Assembly (NCBI RefSeq): GCF_015062985.1
Contig: NZ_SUTI01000009.1
Span: 20,325-84,324 of the forward strand
Reading direction: 5' to 3'
Length of the DNA: 64,000 nt
Source of the DNA: Methanobrevibacter sp.
GTDB lineage: Archaea; Methanobacteriota; Methanobacteria; Methanobacteriales; Methanobacteriaceae
Shown: positions 53,970 through 63,389 of the stretch, in pieces
How positions within the stretch are numbered: position 1 is the stretch's first letter
How the letters are laid out: every line of letters begins with the position of its first letter
Made by a program: the position numbers and the translations under genes
The notes under the pieces: model-generated
Databases searched by the model: none
The model's input: the letters and a program-made list of their open reading frames with translations, nothing else
What the model was told of the DNA's origin: nothing

Positions 53970-55127
53970 TTAGAATATTACTTTTAAATCTTCTAACAAT
54001 TTTTTTAAATGAATTCTTTTAACATGATTCATTAAAACAATTCTAATTGCCACAGGACATTTGGCAACAGAAACCTTCCATCCGAATTCTTCTAATTTTT
54101 TTGCCAATTTTTTTGCTTCAATATTTGGATGGTTAAATGCCACAATATTTAATTCCGGCTCGCATATAACCTCATAGCCAATGCTTTCCAAGCTTTCCTT
54201 GAAAAATATTGTATTGTCCATCAAATCTTTAACGATTTTCTGGTAGCCTTCCTTACCAAAATAATTCATGATTGCATAAGTGGCTGCAGAGGATGCGCCT
54301 GAACGAGTCCCAACAATAGTTGACTGTGATTTGATGGTTAGATACGGGGAATCTATAGCCATGACTTCCAAATATTCCTCTTTTCTAAAAAGAATTCCTC
54401 CTGCAGGAATAGGGGCAAAACCCATTTTATGAGGATCAACCGTGATAGAACATACGCCAGGAAGTGAAAAATCAAAAACAGGCAAATCATATCCCATTTC
54501 CCTTAAAAATGGAATTGAAAAACCGCCAAATGCCGCATCAACATGGAAATAGATATTATGTTCCAGTGCAATTTCGGAAATTTCTTCAATTGGATCAATT
54601 AAACCTAATTCAGTTGTTCCGGCAATTGCAACAATGGCAACAGTTTTATCTGAAACTAAACTTTTAACAGAATCCACATCTATCTTATAATTATCATCCA
54701 ACTCGGCTTCAACAATTTTCAAATTTAACATGTCTGCTGCTTTTTTAAATGAAAAATGAGCTGATTCCGGAATGATAATTTCACCATTGACAATACCCTT
54801 ATATTTTCTGGCATGATTTCTGGCGGCCCTGATAGCCATCAGATTAGCTTCGGTACCTCCGGTTACAATATGACCATATGGATTTTCAATAGACAATAAT
54901 TCACCAATAGCTTTAATAACCTTATCTTCAATAAGTTTTGTACCTTTAAAAAGTCCAGGATCTCCTAAATTTGTATCTAAAAAGTCATAATAAACTTTTT
55001 TCGCAAAAGGATGTGCTTCAGTGCACATTGAACCAAGGATTTTGCCATCGGAATAATCGTAATCCAATTGATGGAATTCAGATAACTCTTTTAAAATTTT
55101 TTCTTCAGCCATCGGTTTATCATTCAT
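53970..55127 (-). CDS. mfnA: tyrosine/aspartate decarboxylase MfnA
   Basis: MfnA makes tyramine for methanofuran and, in some species, beta-alanine for coenzyme A. The 385-residue group II PLP decarboxylase has GGTEANLMAIRAARNHA, FHVDAAFGGF with the PLP Asp, and TVDPHKMGFAP with the Schiff-base Lys234. The weak GGTTATTTT precedes the ATG. It is one of two methanogenesis-cofactor genes in this stretch, together with mptD. Confidence 0.92.
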   Translation of the reverse strand: MNDKPMAEEKILKELSEFHQLDYDYSDGKILGSMCTEAHPFAKKVYYDFLDTNLGDPGLFKGTKLIEDKVIKAIGELLSIENPYGHIVTGGTEANLMAIRAARNHARKYKGIVNGEIIIPESAHFSFKKAADMLNLKIVEAELDDNYKIDVDSVKSLVSDKTVAIVAIAGTTELGLIDPIEEISEIALEHNIYFHVDAAFGGFSIPFLREMGYDLPVFDFSLPGVCSITVDPHKMGFAPIPAGGILFRKEEYLEVMAIDSPYLTIKSQSTIVGTRSGASSAATYAIMNYFGKEGYQKIVKDLMDNTIFFKESLESIGYEVICEPELNIVAFNHPNIEAKKLAKKLEEFGWKVSVAKCPVAIRIVLMNHVKRIHLKKLLEDLKVIF

Positions 55128-55139
55128 AAAATAACCTAA

Positions 55140-55183
55140 TTTAACATAATTTGATAAAAATAAAATAAAAAAAAGAAAAGAAA
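55140..55183 (-). terminator. U-tract terminator after ppsA
   Basis: Several T-runs on the minus strand follow the ppsA stop codon and precede mfnA. Confidence 0.45.
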
Positions 55184-55184
55184 A

Positions 55185-57461
55185 TTATTCTAAACGTTTA
55201 CGAGCGGCGTCGAGAATAATTTTTTGTTCAGCACGTGCGACAGTTTTCCTCACATCAGCAATAGCGTCAGTATTTGAAGATACACTTGTAATTCCATATT
55301 CAACAAGTTTTTCAACAATGTGAGGTACACTACCAGCTTGACCACAAATACTGCATTTAACACCTGCTTCAGCACATTTTCTAATTGTTCTTTCAATTAA
55401 TTTCATTACTGCAGGGTGCTCTTCAGTATAGTGTTTTGCTACGAACTCGTTGTTTCTGTCAACTGCAAGAGTATATTGGGTTAAATCGTTGGTTCCTAAA
55501 CTTACGAAGTCTATTCCAACTTTAATATATTCATCAATCATGATTGCAGCTGCAGGAATTTCAACCATCATTCCGAAATCAACATCTTTGTGTGGTTCAA
55601 AGCCAACTTCAGAACAAAGTGCTTTAGCCTGTTTAAGTTCTTCAGGACTTTGTGATAAAGGAATCATGATACCAATGTTTGTATATCCTTTTTCATGTAA
55701 CTTTTTAATAGCTTTAAATTCACATTTAAGGATTTCAGGTTGGTCAAGTTCTCTTCTGATACCTCTCCAACCAAGCATTGGGTTGTGTTCCCTAGGTTCG
55801 TTTTCTCCACCTTCCAATGTGATGAATTCGTCTGTTGGAGCATCTAATGTTCTATACCATACTGGTTTTGGATAGAATGCATCTGCTACAATCATAACAT
55901 TATCTGCAATAGTATCAATCAATTCATCTTCTCTTCCATCAGCGATGAATTTGCCAGGGTGAACACCTGAGGTTAACATTAAATGTTCAGTTCTTAAAAG
56001 ACCTACACCATCAGCACCGGTTGCAGCTGCTTTTTCAGCAGCTTCAGGCATACTTACATTAGCTTTAACTTCAGTTACAGTAATAATTGGAGCTTCAGCA
56101 GCACTAACTGCAACAGGAGCAGCTTCTTCTTTAGTTTCTGAAATTCCTTCAAATACTAATCCTTTTTTACCGTCTAAAGTAACGCCGGAATTTTCTTTTA
56201 ATGTGCTTGTAGCATCTCCTGTACCTACAACACAAGGAATTCCAAGTTCACGTGAAATAATAGATGCGTGACAAGTTACTCCTCCTTCATCGGTTACAAT
56301 ACCGCTTGCTCTTCTCATAGCAGGAACCATGTCAGGAGTGGTCATAGTGGTGACCATAATGTCGCCGTCTTTAATTTTGTCTAACTCATCAATGTCGAAA
56401 ACAATTTTAACTTTACCGGAAGCCATTCCAGGACTTGCTCCAAGACCTCTAACAAGAACATCACCTAAATCTGAAGATGAATCTTTGGATTCTTCTACAG
56501 AATCTCCTAAAGTAGTGATAGGTCTTGCTTGTAATAAGAATAAATGACCATTTTCAAAAGCCCATTCAGTATCCATTGGTTCACCGTAGTGAGCTTGGAC
56601 TCTTTTACCCATTTCGGTTAATTCAATGAGCTCTTCATCAGACAATACTCTTTCTTTCCTTTTATCTTCAGGAACATCTACTTTAATACTGGTTCCGTTT
56701 TCATCATTAGTGTACATTACTTTTTTATCACTGATAGTAACATTGATTATTTCATTGTCCTTTTTATCAACTTGATAATTATCAGGAGTTACATCACCGG
56801 ACACTACTGATTCACCTAATCCCCATGATCCTTCAATTAAAGCAATTTCTTCACCAGTGGATGGGTTTACGGTAAACATTACGCCAGCCTTATCAGCATT
56901 TGCCATTTTTTGGACAACTACTGCAATGTATACTTTGGAATGTTCAAAGTTATTTTCTTCCCTGTAGAAAATAGCTCTTGCTTCAAATAAGGAAGCCCAG
57001 CATCTTCTGATATATTCAATTACTTCATCATCACCAGCAACGTGTAAAAATGTATCTTGCTGACCTGCAAATGAAGCTTCAGGCAAATCTTCTGCAGTAG
57101 CTGAAGATCTGATAGCTACATCAGTATCGTCTTCACCAACTCTTTGGCAAAGTTGATTATAAGCTTCACGAATTAATAAAACCATATCTTCCGGAATGGA
57201 AGATTCTTTAATCATGTTTTTGATTTCTTCAGCAGCAGCTTGAAGAGCTTTAGTATCATTAATGTCAATTTCATCAAGAATACTCATGACCTTATCATTA
57301 ATTCCAGCCTCGTCCATGAATTTCTCATAAGCTTGTGCAGTCACTACAAAACCTGGCGGTACTGGAATACCTGCTTGAGTCAATTCACCCAAATTAGCAC
57401 CTTTTCCGCCTGCAATTCCTATATCGGATTTACTTAAATCCTCAAATTTTATAACATACAT
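55185..57461 (-). CDS. ppsA: phosphoenolpyruvate synthase
   Basis: The enzyme makes PEP from pyruvate and ATP, the entry to gluconeogenesis after pyruvate synthase. The 758-residue protein has an ATP-grasp domain (GGKGANLGELTQAGIPVPPG at 18-37), the swivelling phosphohistidine His398 in GGVTCHASI, and a PEP-binding barrel ending with the catalytic Cys in CSICGQAGS. A linker of about 35 residues rich in Ala and Glu (EEAAPVAVSAAEAPI) joins the swivel and barrel domains. GAGGTTATA precedes the ATG. Confidence 0.95.
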   Translation of the reverse strand: MYVIKFEDLSKSDIGIAGGKGANLGELTQAGIPVPPGFVVTAQAYEKFMDEAGINDKVMSILDEIDINDTKALQAAAEEIKNMIKESSIPEDMVLLIREAYNQLCQRVGEDDTDVAIRSSATAEDLPEASFAGQQDTFLHVAGDDEVIEYIRRCWASLFEARAIFYREENNFEHSKVYIAVVVQKMANADKAGVMFTVNPSTGEEIALIEGSWGLGESVVSGDVTPDNYQVDKKDNEIINVTISDKKVMYTNDENGTSIKVDVPEDKRKERVLSDEELIELTEMGKRVQAHYGEPMDTEWAFENGHLFLLQARPITTLGDSVEESKDSSSDLGDVLVRGLGASPGMASGKVKIVFDIDELDKIKDGDIMVTTMTTPDMVPAMRRASGIVTDEGGVTCHASIISRELGIPCVVGTGDATSTLKENSGVTLDGKKGLVFEGISETKEEAAPVAVSAAEAPIITVTEVKANVSMPEAAEKAAATGADGVGLLRTEHLMLTSGVHPGKFIADGREDELIDTIADNVMIVADAFYPKPVWYRTLDAPTDEFITLEGGENEPREHNPMLGWRGIRRELDQPEILKCEFKAIKKLHEKGYTNIGIMIPLSQSPEELKQAKALCSEVGFEPHKDVDFGMMVEIPAAAIMIDEYIKVGIDFVSLGTNDLTQYTLAVDRNNEFVAKHYTEEHPAVMKLIERTIRKCAEAGVKCSICGQAGSVPHIVEKLVEYGITSVSSNTDAIADVRKTVARAEQKIILDAARKRLE

Positions 57462-57589
57462 GAAATATAACCTCTTGGCTTGAAATATTAATACATTGAC
57501 AATATCCTAATCAGAAAAGATAGTCAATATTATACTTTAATTTAAATTTCAAAGTTTAAATATTTAATTATAAAAAATAGAATTTTGAT

Positions 57590-57640
57590 AAAAAAAAGAA
57601 AATTATTAAAAAAAAGAGTAAAAAAAGAAATTAATTAAAA
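57590..57640 (-). terminator. multi U-tract terminator after rpl10e
   Basis: At least three T-runs of 7 to 8 bases on the minus strand follow the ribosomal protein gene. Confidence 0.5.
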
Positions 57641-57643
57641 AAT

Positions 57644-58126
57644 CTATTTAATTAATTCTGCACCTTTGTCAACAACAATTTTACATGGAACTGGCATTTT
57701 CATGCCTGCTCTTTTTAATGCAACTTTTGCTTGTTCAAAGTGTCTTTCTTGACAATCAATAGTGATTATTCTTTGATCTTTTTTAACGACAGCTTCAACG
57801 CTAATAGGTTTACCGAAAGCATTTCTCATACCGCTTTGAACCCTATCCGCACCTGCACCGGTCGCCATTGGGTTTTCTCTTACAATTTGGTGAGGATATA
57901 CTCTTAATTTTAAGTGGTAACCCATCCTACCTGCAGCTCTTTGCATTAATCTGTTAGAAGCAACCCTAGCAGCTTCTAAAGAATTGTGTCTAATTTGGGT
58001 TGGTTTTTTAACAGCTAAACTTACAGATACTGGGAATTCATCTCTTAAGTTACCCATATCATATTGTACGATTCTTGAATTTGGGTTTTTTCTAATATAC
58101 TCTTTTCTTGTATAAGCACGAACCAT
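57644..58126 (-). CDS. rpl10e: 50S ribosomal protein L10e (uL16 family)
   Basis: This is a large-subunit protein near the peptidyl transferase and A-site tRNA. The 160-residue protein reads YTRKEYIRKNPNSRIVQYDMG, VKKPTQIRHNSLEAARVASN, and GAGADRVQSGMRNAFGKPI, a full family match. GGAGGAATT precedes the ATG. Two copies of a TATA-containing repeat upstream may give tandem promoters. Confidence 0.96.
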   Translation of the reverse strand: MVRAYTRKEYIRKNPNSRIVQYDMGNLRDEFPVSVSLAVKKPTQIRHNSLEAARVASNRLMQRAAGRMGYHLKLRVYPHQIVRENPMATGAGADRVQSGMRNAFGKPISVEAVVKKDQRIITIDCQERHFEQAKVALKRAGMKMPVPCKIVVDKGAELIK

Positions 58127-58179
58127 TATAATTCCTCCGAAATAAACATAACATTAAATTCATGTTTTAATTGAATAAT

Positions 58180-58223
58180 AGCTATATAAAAATTAATTTC
58201 CAATAACAGCTATATAAAAATTA
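58180..58223 (-). promoter_or_regulatory. tandem TATA-containing direct repeat before rpl10e
   Basis: AGCTATATAAAAATTA occurs at 58180-58195 and again at 58208-58223, 28 bases apart. Read on the minus strand each contains TTTTTATATAG, a good archaeal TATA box, in front of rpl10e. Confidence 0.6.
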
Positions 58224-58323
58224 TATATCGTAAAGATAGAATACTTAAATATATTAATTAAGTCATTAATAAATGTTACCATATTATAAGAAAAAATAAC
58301 TGAAAAATCATAAAAGTGAAATA

Positions 58324-58551
58324 ATGAAAATCAAAGGAAAATTATGCTTAAACTATACGGATAGTGATGCGGCCAACCTAGTATTCAATTCATTGGAAAT
58401 TGATAACAAAAACTATCTGAAATCTGAATTGAAAGACAATAAAATAACATACTCCATCAATAATGACTCATTGGGAACATTTTTATCAACAGTTGATGAT
58501 TTAATTTCATCAGAAATTGTTGTTGAAAAAATTATAGAAAATACTCATTAA
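58324..58551 (+). CDS. pcc1: KEOPS complex subunit Pcc1
   Basis: Pcc1 is the small dimerising subunit of the KEOPS complex, which helps Kae1 make threonylcarbamoyl-adenosine in tRNA. The 75-residue protein has the family pattern DSDAANLVFNSLEIDN, then LKSELKDNKITYSI and TVDDLISSEIVVEKII. GTGAAATA precedes the ATG. The assignment rests on length, fold pattern and these segments. It stands alone between divergent and unrelated neighbours. Confidence 0.72.
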   Translation: MKIKGKLCLNYTDSDAANLVFNSLEIDNKNYLKSELKDNKITYSINNDSLGTFLSTVDDLISSEIVVEKIIENTH

Positions 58552-58625
58552 GACAAACTTTTATATAAATAAAAAAAGAAATATTAACTTATATTATTAA
58601 ATAAATCATTAAGAGCGTGTAATTT

Positions 58626-59666
58626 ATGGAATGTCATTATCATCCTGATAGGGAAAGCACAGATGAATGTGCTATTTGTGGAAAATCAATTTGTAAAGAA
58701 TGTGGTTTGGAAATTGCTAAAAAAGTTTACTGTAAAGACTGTTTAGAAAAGATTGTTGGCCTTGAAATAGACCATAGAGAAGATAAAGAGCCTATTTCAC
58801 AGGAAAGTGATGAAAATATTTACGAACCACAAAATGAAGACATTGATTTTGAAACACCTTATGCCCCTCAAGAAGAAATAGTCCAAGAACCGATACATAG
58901 CGGAATTAGTGAAGACTCACCATATAACATTAAAAGCAATATCCAATATAGTGGAGGGCTTGAATCATCTTATTTAGATGAACCATCTCAAAAAACTGAA
59001 GAAACCCCTCAAATTACACAAAATGAAATTGATTCAAAAGAGGAAATTGCTGTCCAAAATGATGATGAAGACTACATTTATCCTGATCATAGCTACCAAC
59101 CTGAAGAAATCAATTCCGCCCAAACTTTAGAAGACAAATATGAAAGATATCTTGATGATTTATACTTTGATGAAGAAGATGTTCCATTAAATGAACAATT
59201 AGCAAAAGATGAAGCTCAATTCGGTTCTTTAACCAGAAGAGAATACGCTCCTAGAAAAACAAAAGCTGAAGAACAAGCAATTCCTGGCAAAAAGAAAGCT
59301 CCTAAACAGGAACCTCCAAGACAAGAAACTCCTGAAGAAATGGAAGCAAGAATTAGAGCTGAAATTTTAAAAGAACAGCAAGAATCTTCCAATAAGAAAG
59401 GTCTTCTCAGAAGGAAGAAAAACAAAGATGTTATTGAAGAAGAAGATTTTGACAAGAACATCCATAATCTAGATTACCAGGATGAAAAAGAGCCTATGGG
59501 AATAATTGATGTTTTCTTAACAATCATATTGATTATTGTAATATTAATAGTGATATATTACATAATTTACTTATTCATGTTAAGTTCAACTTACCCAACA
59601 TTTTTGGATGCAATTATTGCTCTTAAAAATCCTCAAAATGTTATTAATACAATTTTAACTAAATAA
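58626..59666 (+). CDS. B-box/RING-like zinc-finger protein with C-terminal membrane anchor
   Basis: The 346-residue protein begins with a B-box-like zinc domain (CHYHPDRESTDECAICGKSI, then CKECGLEIAKKVYCKDC). A long, acidic, disordered region of about 230 residues rich in Glu, Pro and Gln follows, then a basic patch and a hydrophobic C-terminal anchor (about 288-320: VFLTIILIIVILIVIYYII). Membrane-tethered zinc fingers of this kind are widespread in archaea and of unknown role. Its end overlaps the convergent nucleotidyltransferase gene by 12 bases. Confidence 0.68.
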   Translation: MECHYHPDRESTDECAICGKSICKECGLEIAKKVYCKDCLEKIVGLEIDHREDKEPISQESDENIYEPQNEDIDFETPYAPQEEIVQEPIHSGISEDSPYNIKSNIQYSGGLESSYLDEPSQKTEETPQITQNEIDSKEEIAVQNDDEDYIYPDHSYQPEEINSAQTLEDKYERYLDDLYFDEEDVPLNEQLAKDEAQFGSLTRREYAPRKTKAEEQAIPGKKKAPKQEPPRQETPEEMEARIRAEILKEQQESSNKKGLLRRKKNKDVIEEEDFDKNIHNLDYQDEKEPMGIIDVFLTIILIIVILIVIYYIIYLFMLSSTYPTFLDAIIALKNPQNVINTILTK

Positions 59667-60740
59667 TGAAATATTTTCATTATTTACTTTTTTTATAAAT
59701 TTTTCTAAAGCCTCATCATTTTTATAATCCAATATCCTTATGTTTGCAGGATACTTTTCTATATATTGTGAAACTATTTTTTTAGGAATCGGATTTTCCA
59801 AAATGCTCAACACCCTTTGATGGAAATGAGATGAAAATCCATATAATATTGATTTTTCCAGATCTTCCAGATTATCATAAGGCCCATTGTCAACAATATT
59901 TTTGGCCAGTTTTTCATTGAACAGATTTAAGGATGACAATTCTTCAAGGCTGTAATTATTCGCAGTATCCAAAATGGAATCAACATCTCTTATCCCATAA
60001 ATTATGGAGTTATTGCTTATTTCTCTTTTCAATACTTCAATAGTCTTTGACGGCATCATATCGGTGACTTCATCAAAATTATCATTTAAAATACTTTCAC
60101 GAATAAGTGTTCCGCTCACGCCTTCAATTCTTTTGACGAAAATAAATTTATTTTTATAGTCGAAGCCTATTTTGCTTAAAGAATTTGAAAAGGAAGTGAT
60201 TACATAATTATCCTCTTCAAGCTTATCCCTTAGTAGTACTTCATTGGTTGTTTTATCTATAATCTTGTAAGGCTTTGGAGCGATATGATGACCCGAATTA
60301 ATTCTTTTAAGTATTTCGTCAAATCCTTCGACCGGCTTATATCCCCTTGGTATATATGTGGTATTCAAAGCTTTAAACATCTTACAAAGGCATAATGAAT
60401 ACTGGCCGGATCCCATAATCCCCATTGGAGGACCTTCAACTACAACATCCGCACCAACAGAAATTGCAATTTCTGCCCTAACTTCCCTTGGCAGTATATA
60501 TGGAATACCTCTACCACTCCTTTCAAATAGGCCCGGCACAACAGCTACAAATAACGAGTCAGGAAACATATGTTTTGCAGTTTTCATGCAATGAAAATGA
60601 CCGTTATGTAAAGGATTGTATTCAGTGAAATCCGCTACCAAAGTATCATCAGAAGTTTCATCAGAATTTGCAAAATCCATATCCAAATCATCATAAAATA
60701 ATTTCATATCTCTGCTAAGAATATCCGAAACTTTAGACAT
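59655..60740 (-). CDS. HIGH-motif nucleotidyltransferase, TmcAL-like
   Basis: The 361-residue protein has a nucleotidyltransferase core with TEYNPLHNGHFHCMKTAK, a form of the HIGH motif very close to bacterial TmcAL, and VSGTLIRESI as the ISSTxIR-like motif near 210. TmcAL activates acetate with ATP to acetylate the wobble cytidine of elongator tRNA-Met. The C-terminal part is helical. In archaea this function is not established, and phosphopantetheine-type activity is the alternative. No ribosome site; TTTATATTTA upstream suggests a leaderless mRNA. ATG 60707 is a possible start. Confidence 0.72.
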   Translation of the reverse strand: MSKVSDILSRDMKLFYDDLDMDFANSDETSDDTLVADFTEYNPLHNGHFHCMKTAKHMFPDSLFVAVVPGLFERSGRGIPYILPREVRAEIAISVGADVVVEGPPMGIMGSGQYSLCLCKMFKALNTTYIPRGYKPVEGFDEILKRINSGHHIAPKPYKIIDKTTNEVLLRDKLEEDNYVITSFSNSLSKIGFDYKNKFIFVKRIEGVSGTLIRESILNDNFDEVTDMMPSKTIEVLKREISNNSIIYGIRDVDSILDTANNYSLEELSSLNLFNEKLAKNIVDNGPYDNLEDLEKSILYGFSSHFHQRVLSILENPIPKKIVSQYIEKYPANIRILDYKNDEALEKFIKKVNNENISLFS

Positions 60741-60831
60741 GAGAATAAATATAAATCTTAACTTAAAAAAAACTTATGATTTAAAAATATGAAAAAACAT
60801 AAATGAAACTATAAACTTAGGGAGATTAACA

Positions 60832-62088
60832 ATGGATTTAGTAATTAAAAATTGCAGACTGGTTGACAGGCTTGGTGAATATTATATAAAAGTAGAGCAG
60901 GGAAAGATTGCAGACATCTCAAAAACACCCCTTAATGGCGATGAGACAATTGACATTAAATGCAACTACATCATGCCCGGCTTTATCGACCCCCACATAC
61001 ATTTCAGAGATCCTGGATTAACTCAAAAAGAAGATTTTAAGACAGGAAGTTTAAGTGCGGCAAATGGGGGTTTCACCACAGTTATAGATATGCCAAACAC
61101 CATCCCGAAAACCAACACCTACAAGGCGCTCAAAGAAAAAATTGAAATTGCAAAAAATAAATCAGTTGTCAATTTTGAACTCCAGGCCGGAACCAGCACC
61201 CTTAAAGAGATGCAAAAAATGATGGAACTTAATCCCATATCATTTAAAATATTCATGGATTTGGAAAGTGATGAAAGCTTGGAAAACATATTCAAAGACT
61301 TATCCGCTTTGAAAGACACTACCTCATACAGCGGCCTTGTTGCAACACACTGCGAAAAAAAATCCATTGTGGAGGAAGAAACCTCCCGATTAAAACAAAA
61401 AGAGAAAAATGAAGCTATCGATTATACATATGCAAGACCTGCTGCAAGTGAAGACGAATCCGTAAAACAGGCAATTGAACTTGCAGGAAAAAATGATTTA
61501 AAGCTTCATATTTGCCATCTAAGCTCAATTAAATCACTTGATCTGGCAAAAAATGCAAGCAAAAATATGCCTATATCCTGGGAATTTACACCTCATCACC
61601 TGTTGCTTGAAAATGATGCTTACAATACATATGGCACATTCATAAAAACAAATCCTCCCCTAAGACCTAAAGGGGAAAATGTTACCCTAAGCGACTTGGA
61701 TGAATTTTCAGTAATCGGAACAGACCATGCTCCACACACATTAGAGGATAAGGCAAAAGGAGTTTGGGATTCATCTCCTGGAATACCTAACCTGGAAACA
61801 GTAGTTCCATTAATTTTAACAGAAGTGAACAGGGGAAATGTTGACTTGAGCATAATACCGAAAATCTTTTCTGAAAATGCTGCTAAAGTTTATAATCTTA
61901 AGAATAAAGGAAAAATAGAAATCGGAAAAGATGCTGATTTTACAGTAATCGACTTGAAACAAGAAGGCAAATTCGACATTAGTGAATTTAAAACAAAAGC
62001 AGAATACTCTCCATTTGACGGTTGGGAATATGTCGGCATGCCAGTAATGACAATAGTCAATGGAAAAACAGTAATGAATAAATTATAA
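60832..62088 (+). CDS. pyrC: dihydroorotase
   Basis: The enzyme closes the ring of carbamoyl-aspartate in pyrimidine synthesis. The 418-residue amidohydrolase has the zinc motif DPHIHFRDPG, SFKIFMD in the position of the metal-bridging residue, CHLSS and the catalytic Asp in IGTDHAPHT. GGGAGATTAAC precedes the ATG. It is type I by length. A T-run follows the stop, and mvhB is convergent. Confidence 0.92.
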   Translation: MDLVIKNCRLVDRLGEYYIKVEQGKIADISKTPLNGDETIDIKCNYIMPGFIDPHIHFRDPGLTQKEDFKTGSLSAANGGFTTVIDMPNTIPKTNTYKALKEKIEIAKNKSVVNFELQAGTSTLKEMQKMMELNPISFKIFMDLESDESLENIFKDLSALKDTTSYSGLVATHCEKKSIVEEETSRLKQKEKNEAIDYTYARPAASEDESVKQAIELAGKNDLKLHICHLSSIKSLDLAKNASKNMPISWEFTPHHLLLENDAYNTYGTFIKTNPPLRPKGENVTLSDLDEFSVIGTDHAPHTLEDKAKGVWDSSPGIPNLETVVPLILTEVNRGNVDLSIIPKIFSENAAKVYNLKNKGKIEIGKDADFTVIDLKQEGKFDISEFKTKAEYSPFDGWEYVGMPVMTIVNGKTVMNKL

Positions 62089-62097
62089 TTAATTTTT

Positions 62098-62135
62098 TTT
62101 AAAAAAAAGAAAAATAGAGGTGTGTTAACACACCT
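62098..62135 (-). terminator. strong hairpin terminator at the end of mvhB
   Basis: The perfect 18-base palindrome AGGTGTGTTAACACACCT at 62118-62135 overlaps the last bases of mvhB (stop codon at 62134-62136). On the minus strand it is followed by T-runs at 62114-62098. It is the strongest intrinsic-type terminator in the window. Confidence 0.7.
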
Positions 62136-63369
62136 ATTTGTAACATAAAGCGTCTTCCGGACAAGCTTGTATACATTGACCACATAAAGTACAGAATCCT
62201 GCAATTGGTAATTTAGGATTTTCTGTTTTATGAATCATGTCGTAAGGACAAGCTTCTATACAGTCACCACATTGATCACATTTAGATGGGTTGAATGCAA
62301 TTCTGTCTCTCATGACAGCTTCGCCATCAATAGTAACTTCATATTGTTCAACTTTTAATGCATCGTTAGAACAAACTGAAGCACATGCTCCACATCTAAT
62401 ACAGCTTACAAAGGATGGTTCACCATCAGTTTCTACTAAAGCTGGGCAGGACATACCAGTTTTGGTAACTACACGAATAGCTTCAGTAGGACATTTGTTT
62501 GCACATGCACCAATGAAATCACATTTTTCTGCGTCTCTTCCAATACCTTCTGCATCTACAGGTGCACCTTCACCCCATTCAATTTCGATGTCTAATGCAT
62601 CAACAGGACAAAGTTTTACACATAAACCACATGCAGCACATACGCTAGGAATTGCAACAGTTAAACTAGCACTGTTAGCAGAAATGAAATCACCAGGACA
62701 AGCTTCTACACAAGTGTTACATCCAATACATTTAGCTGAATCAAAGGTAAATGAAGTAATTTCTTTTGAACGTTTGACAGGTACTTTTTCTGAAATGAAA
62801 ATTGCATTCCAAGGACAAGTTTGTGAACATAATCCGCATCTAATACAATCGTCATTTACTGTAATTGGGCTTCCTACTTCTTCAAGAGTAATAGCGCCTA
62901 CAGGACAAGGTTCAACACAAGTTCCACATCCAACACAATCGTTGATGTATACTGGACCTTTGCCTTTGAGATCTAAGTCATATTCTGCAGGTTCTTTAAT
63001 ACCAGGAACACCGATTACATCAACTGGGCAAATGTCAACACATTTTTGACACATTACACAGAAACCTTCAACTTCTTTTAATTTTTCACCGGTGACTTTA
63101 AGAGTTTCTTGTGGGCAGACTTCTTCACATTTTCCACAGGAGTCACATAATACAGAGTTGAATACTAATCTTACTTGGGTAATTCCTTCAGCAATTTCGT
63201 AATCTTCTGTTTTTAATGCACCTGTAGGACAAACGTCAGCACATTTAGGTTCTTCACCACAAGTGTCACAGTGAATAATAGAGTCAGGTGTTACATCAAT
63301 AGCTGATGTAGGACAAGTACCTTCACAAGCACCACATTTTATACAGCCATCTTCATTAAATACAATCAT
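62134..63369 (-). CDS. mvhB: polyferredoxin MvhB
   Basis: MvhB is the polyferredoxin associated with the F420-non-reducing hydrogenase MvhADG. The 411-residue protein has 12 ferredoxin-type cysteine motifs. Most read CxxCxxCxxxCP (CIKCGACEGTCP, CDSCGKCEEVCP, CVMCQKCVDICP and so on). The second is expanded (CDTCGEEPKCADVCP). The ninth lacks the second Cys (CDFIGACANKCP), so its cluster may be 3Fe or use another ligand. GGGGG precedes the ATG. It follows mvhA by 20 bases. Confidence 0.94.
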   Translation of the reverse strand: MIVFNEDGCIKCGACEGTCPTSAIDVTPDSIIHCDTCGEEPKCADVCPTGALKTEDYEIAEGITQVRLVFNSVLCDSCGKCEEVCPQETLKVTGEKLKEVEGFCVMCQKCVDICPVDVIGVPGIKEPAEYDLDLKGKGPVYINDCVGCGTCVEPCPVGAITLEEVGSPITVNDDCIRCGLCSQTCPWNAIFISEKVPVKRSKEITSFTFDSAKCIGCNTCVEACPGDFISANSASLTVAIPSVCAACGLCVKLCPVDALDIEIEWGEGAPVDAEGIGRDAEKCDFIGACANKCPTEAIRVVTKTGMSCPALVETDGEPSFVSCIRCGACASVCSNDALKVEQYEVTIDGEAVMRDRIAFNPSKCDQCGDCIEACPYDMIHKTENPKLPIAGFCTLCGQCIQACPEDALCYK

Positions 63370-63389
63370 TTATAAAAACCCCCTTAAAC

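Noticed and set aside
55450..55875. 141-codon open frame on the plus strand
   Set aside because: Antisense inside ppsA, with no ribosome site and no recognisable protein pattern.
62291..63049. Long open frame (252 codons) on the plus strand
   Set aside because: It lies wholly antisense to mvhB. The cysteine-rich repeats of that gene suppress stop codons on the other strand. The translated product is low-complexity with no domain.
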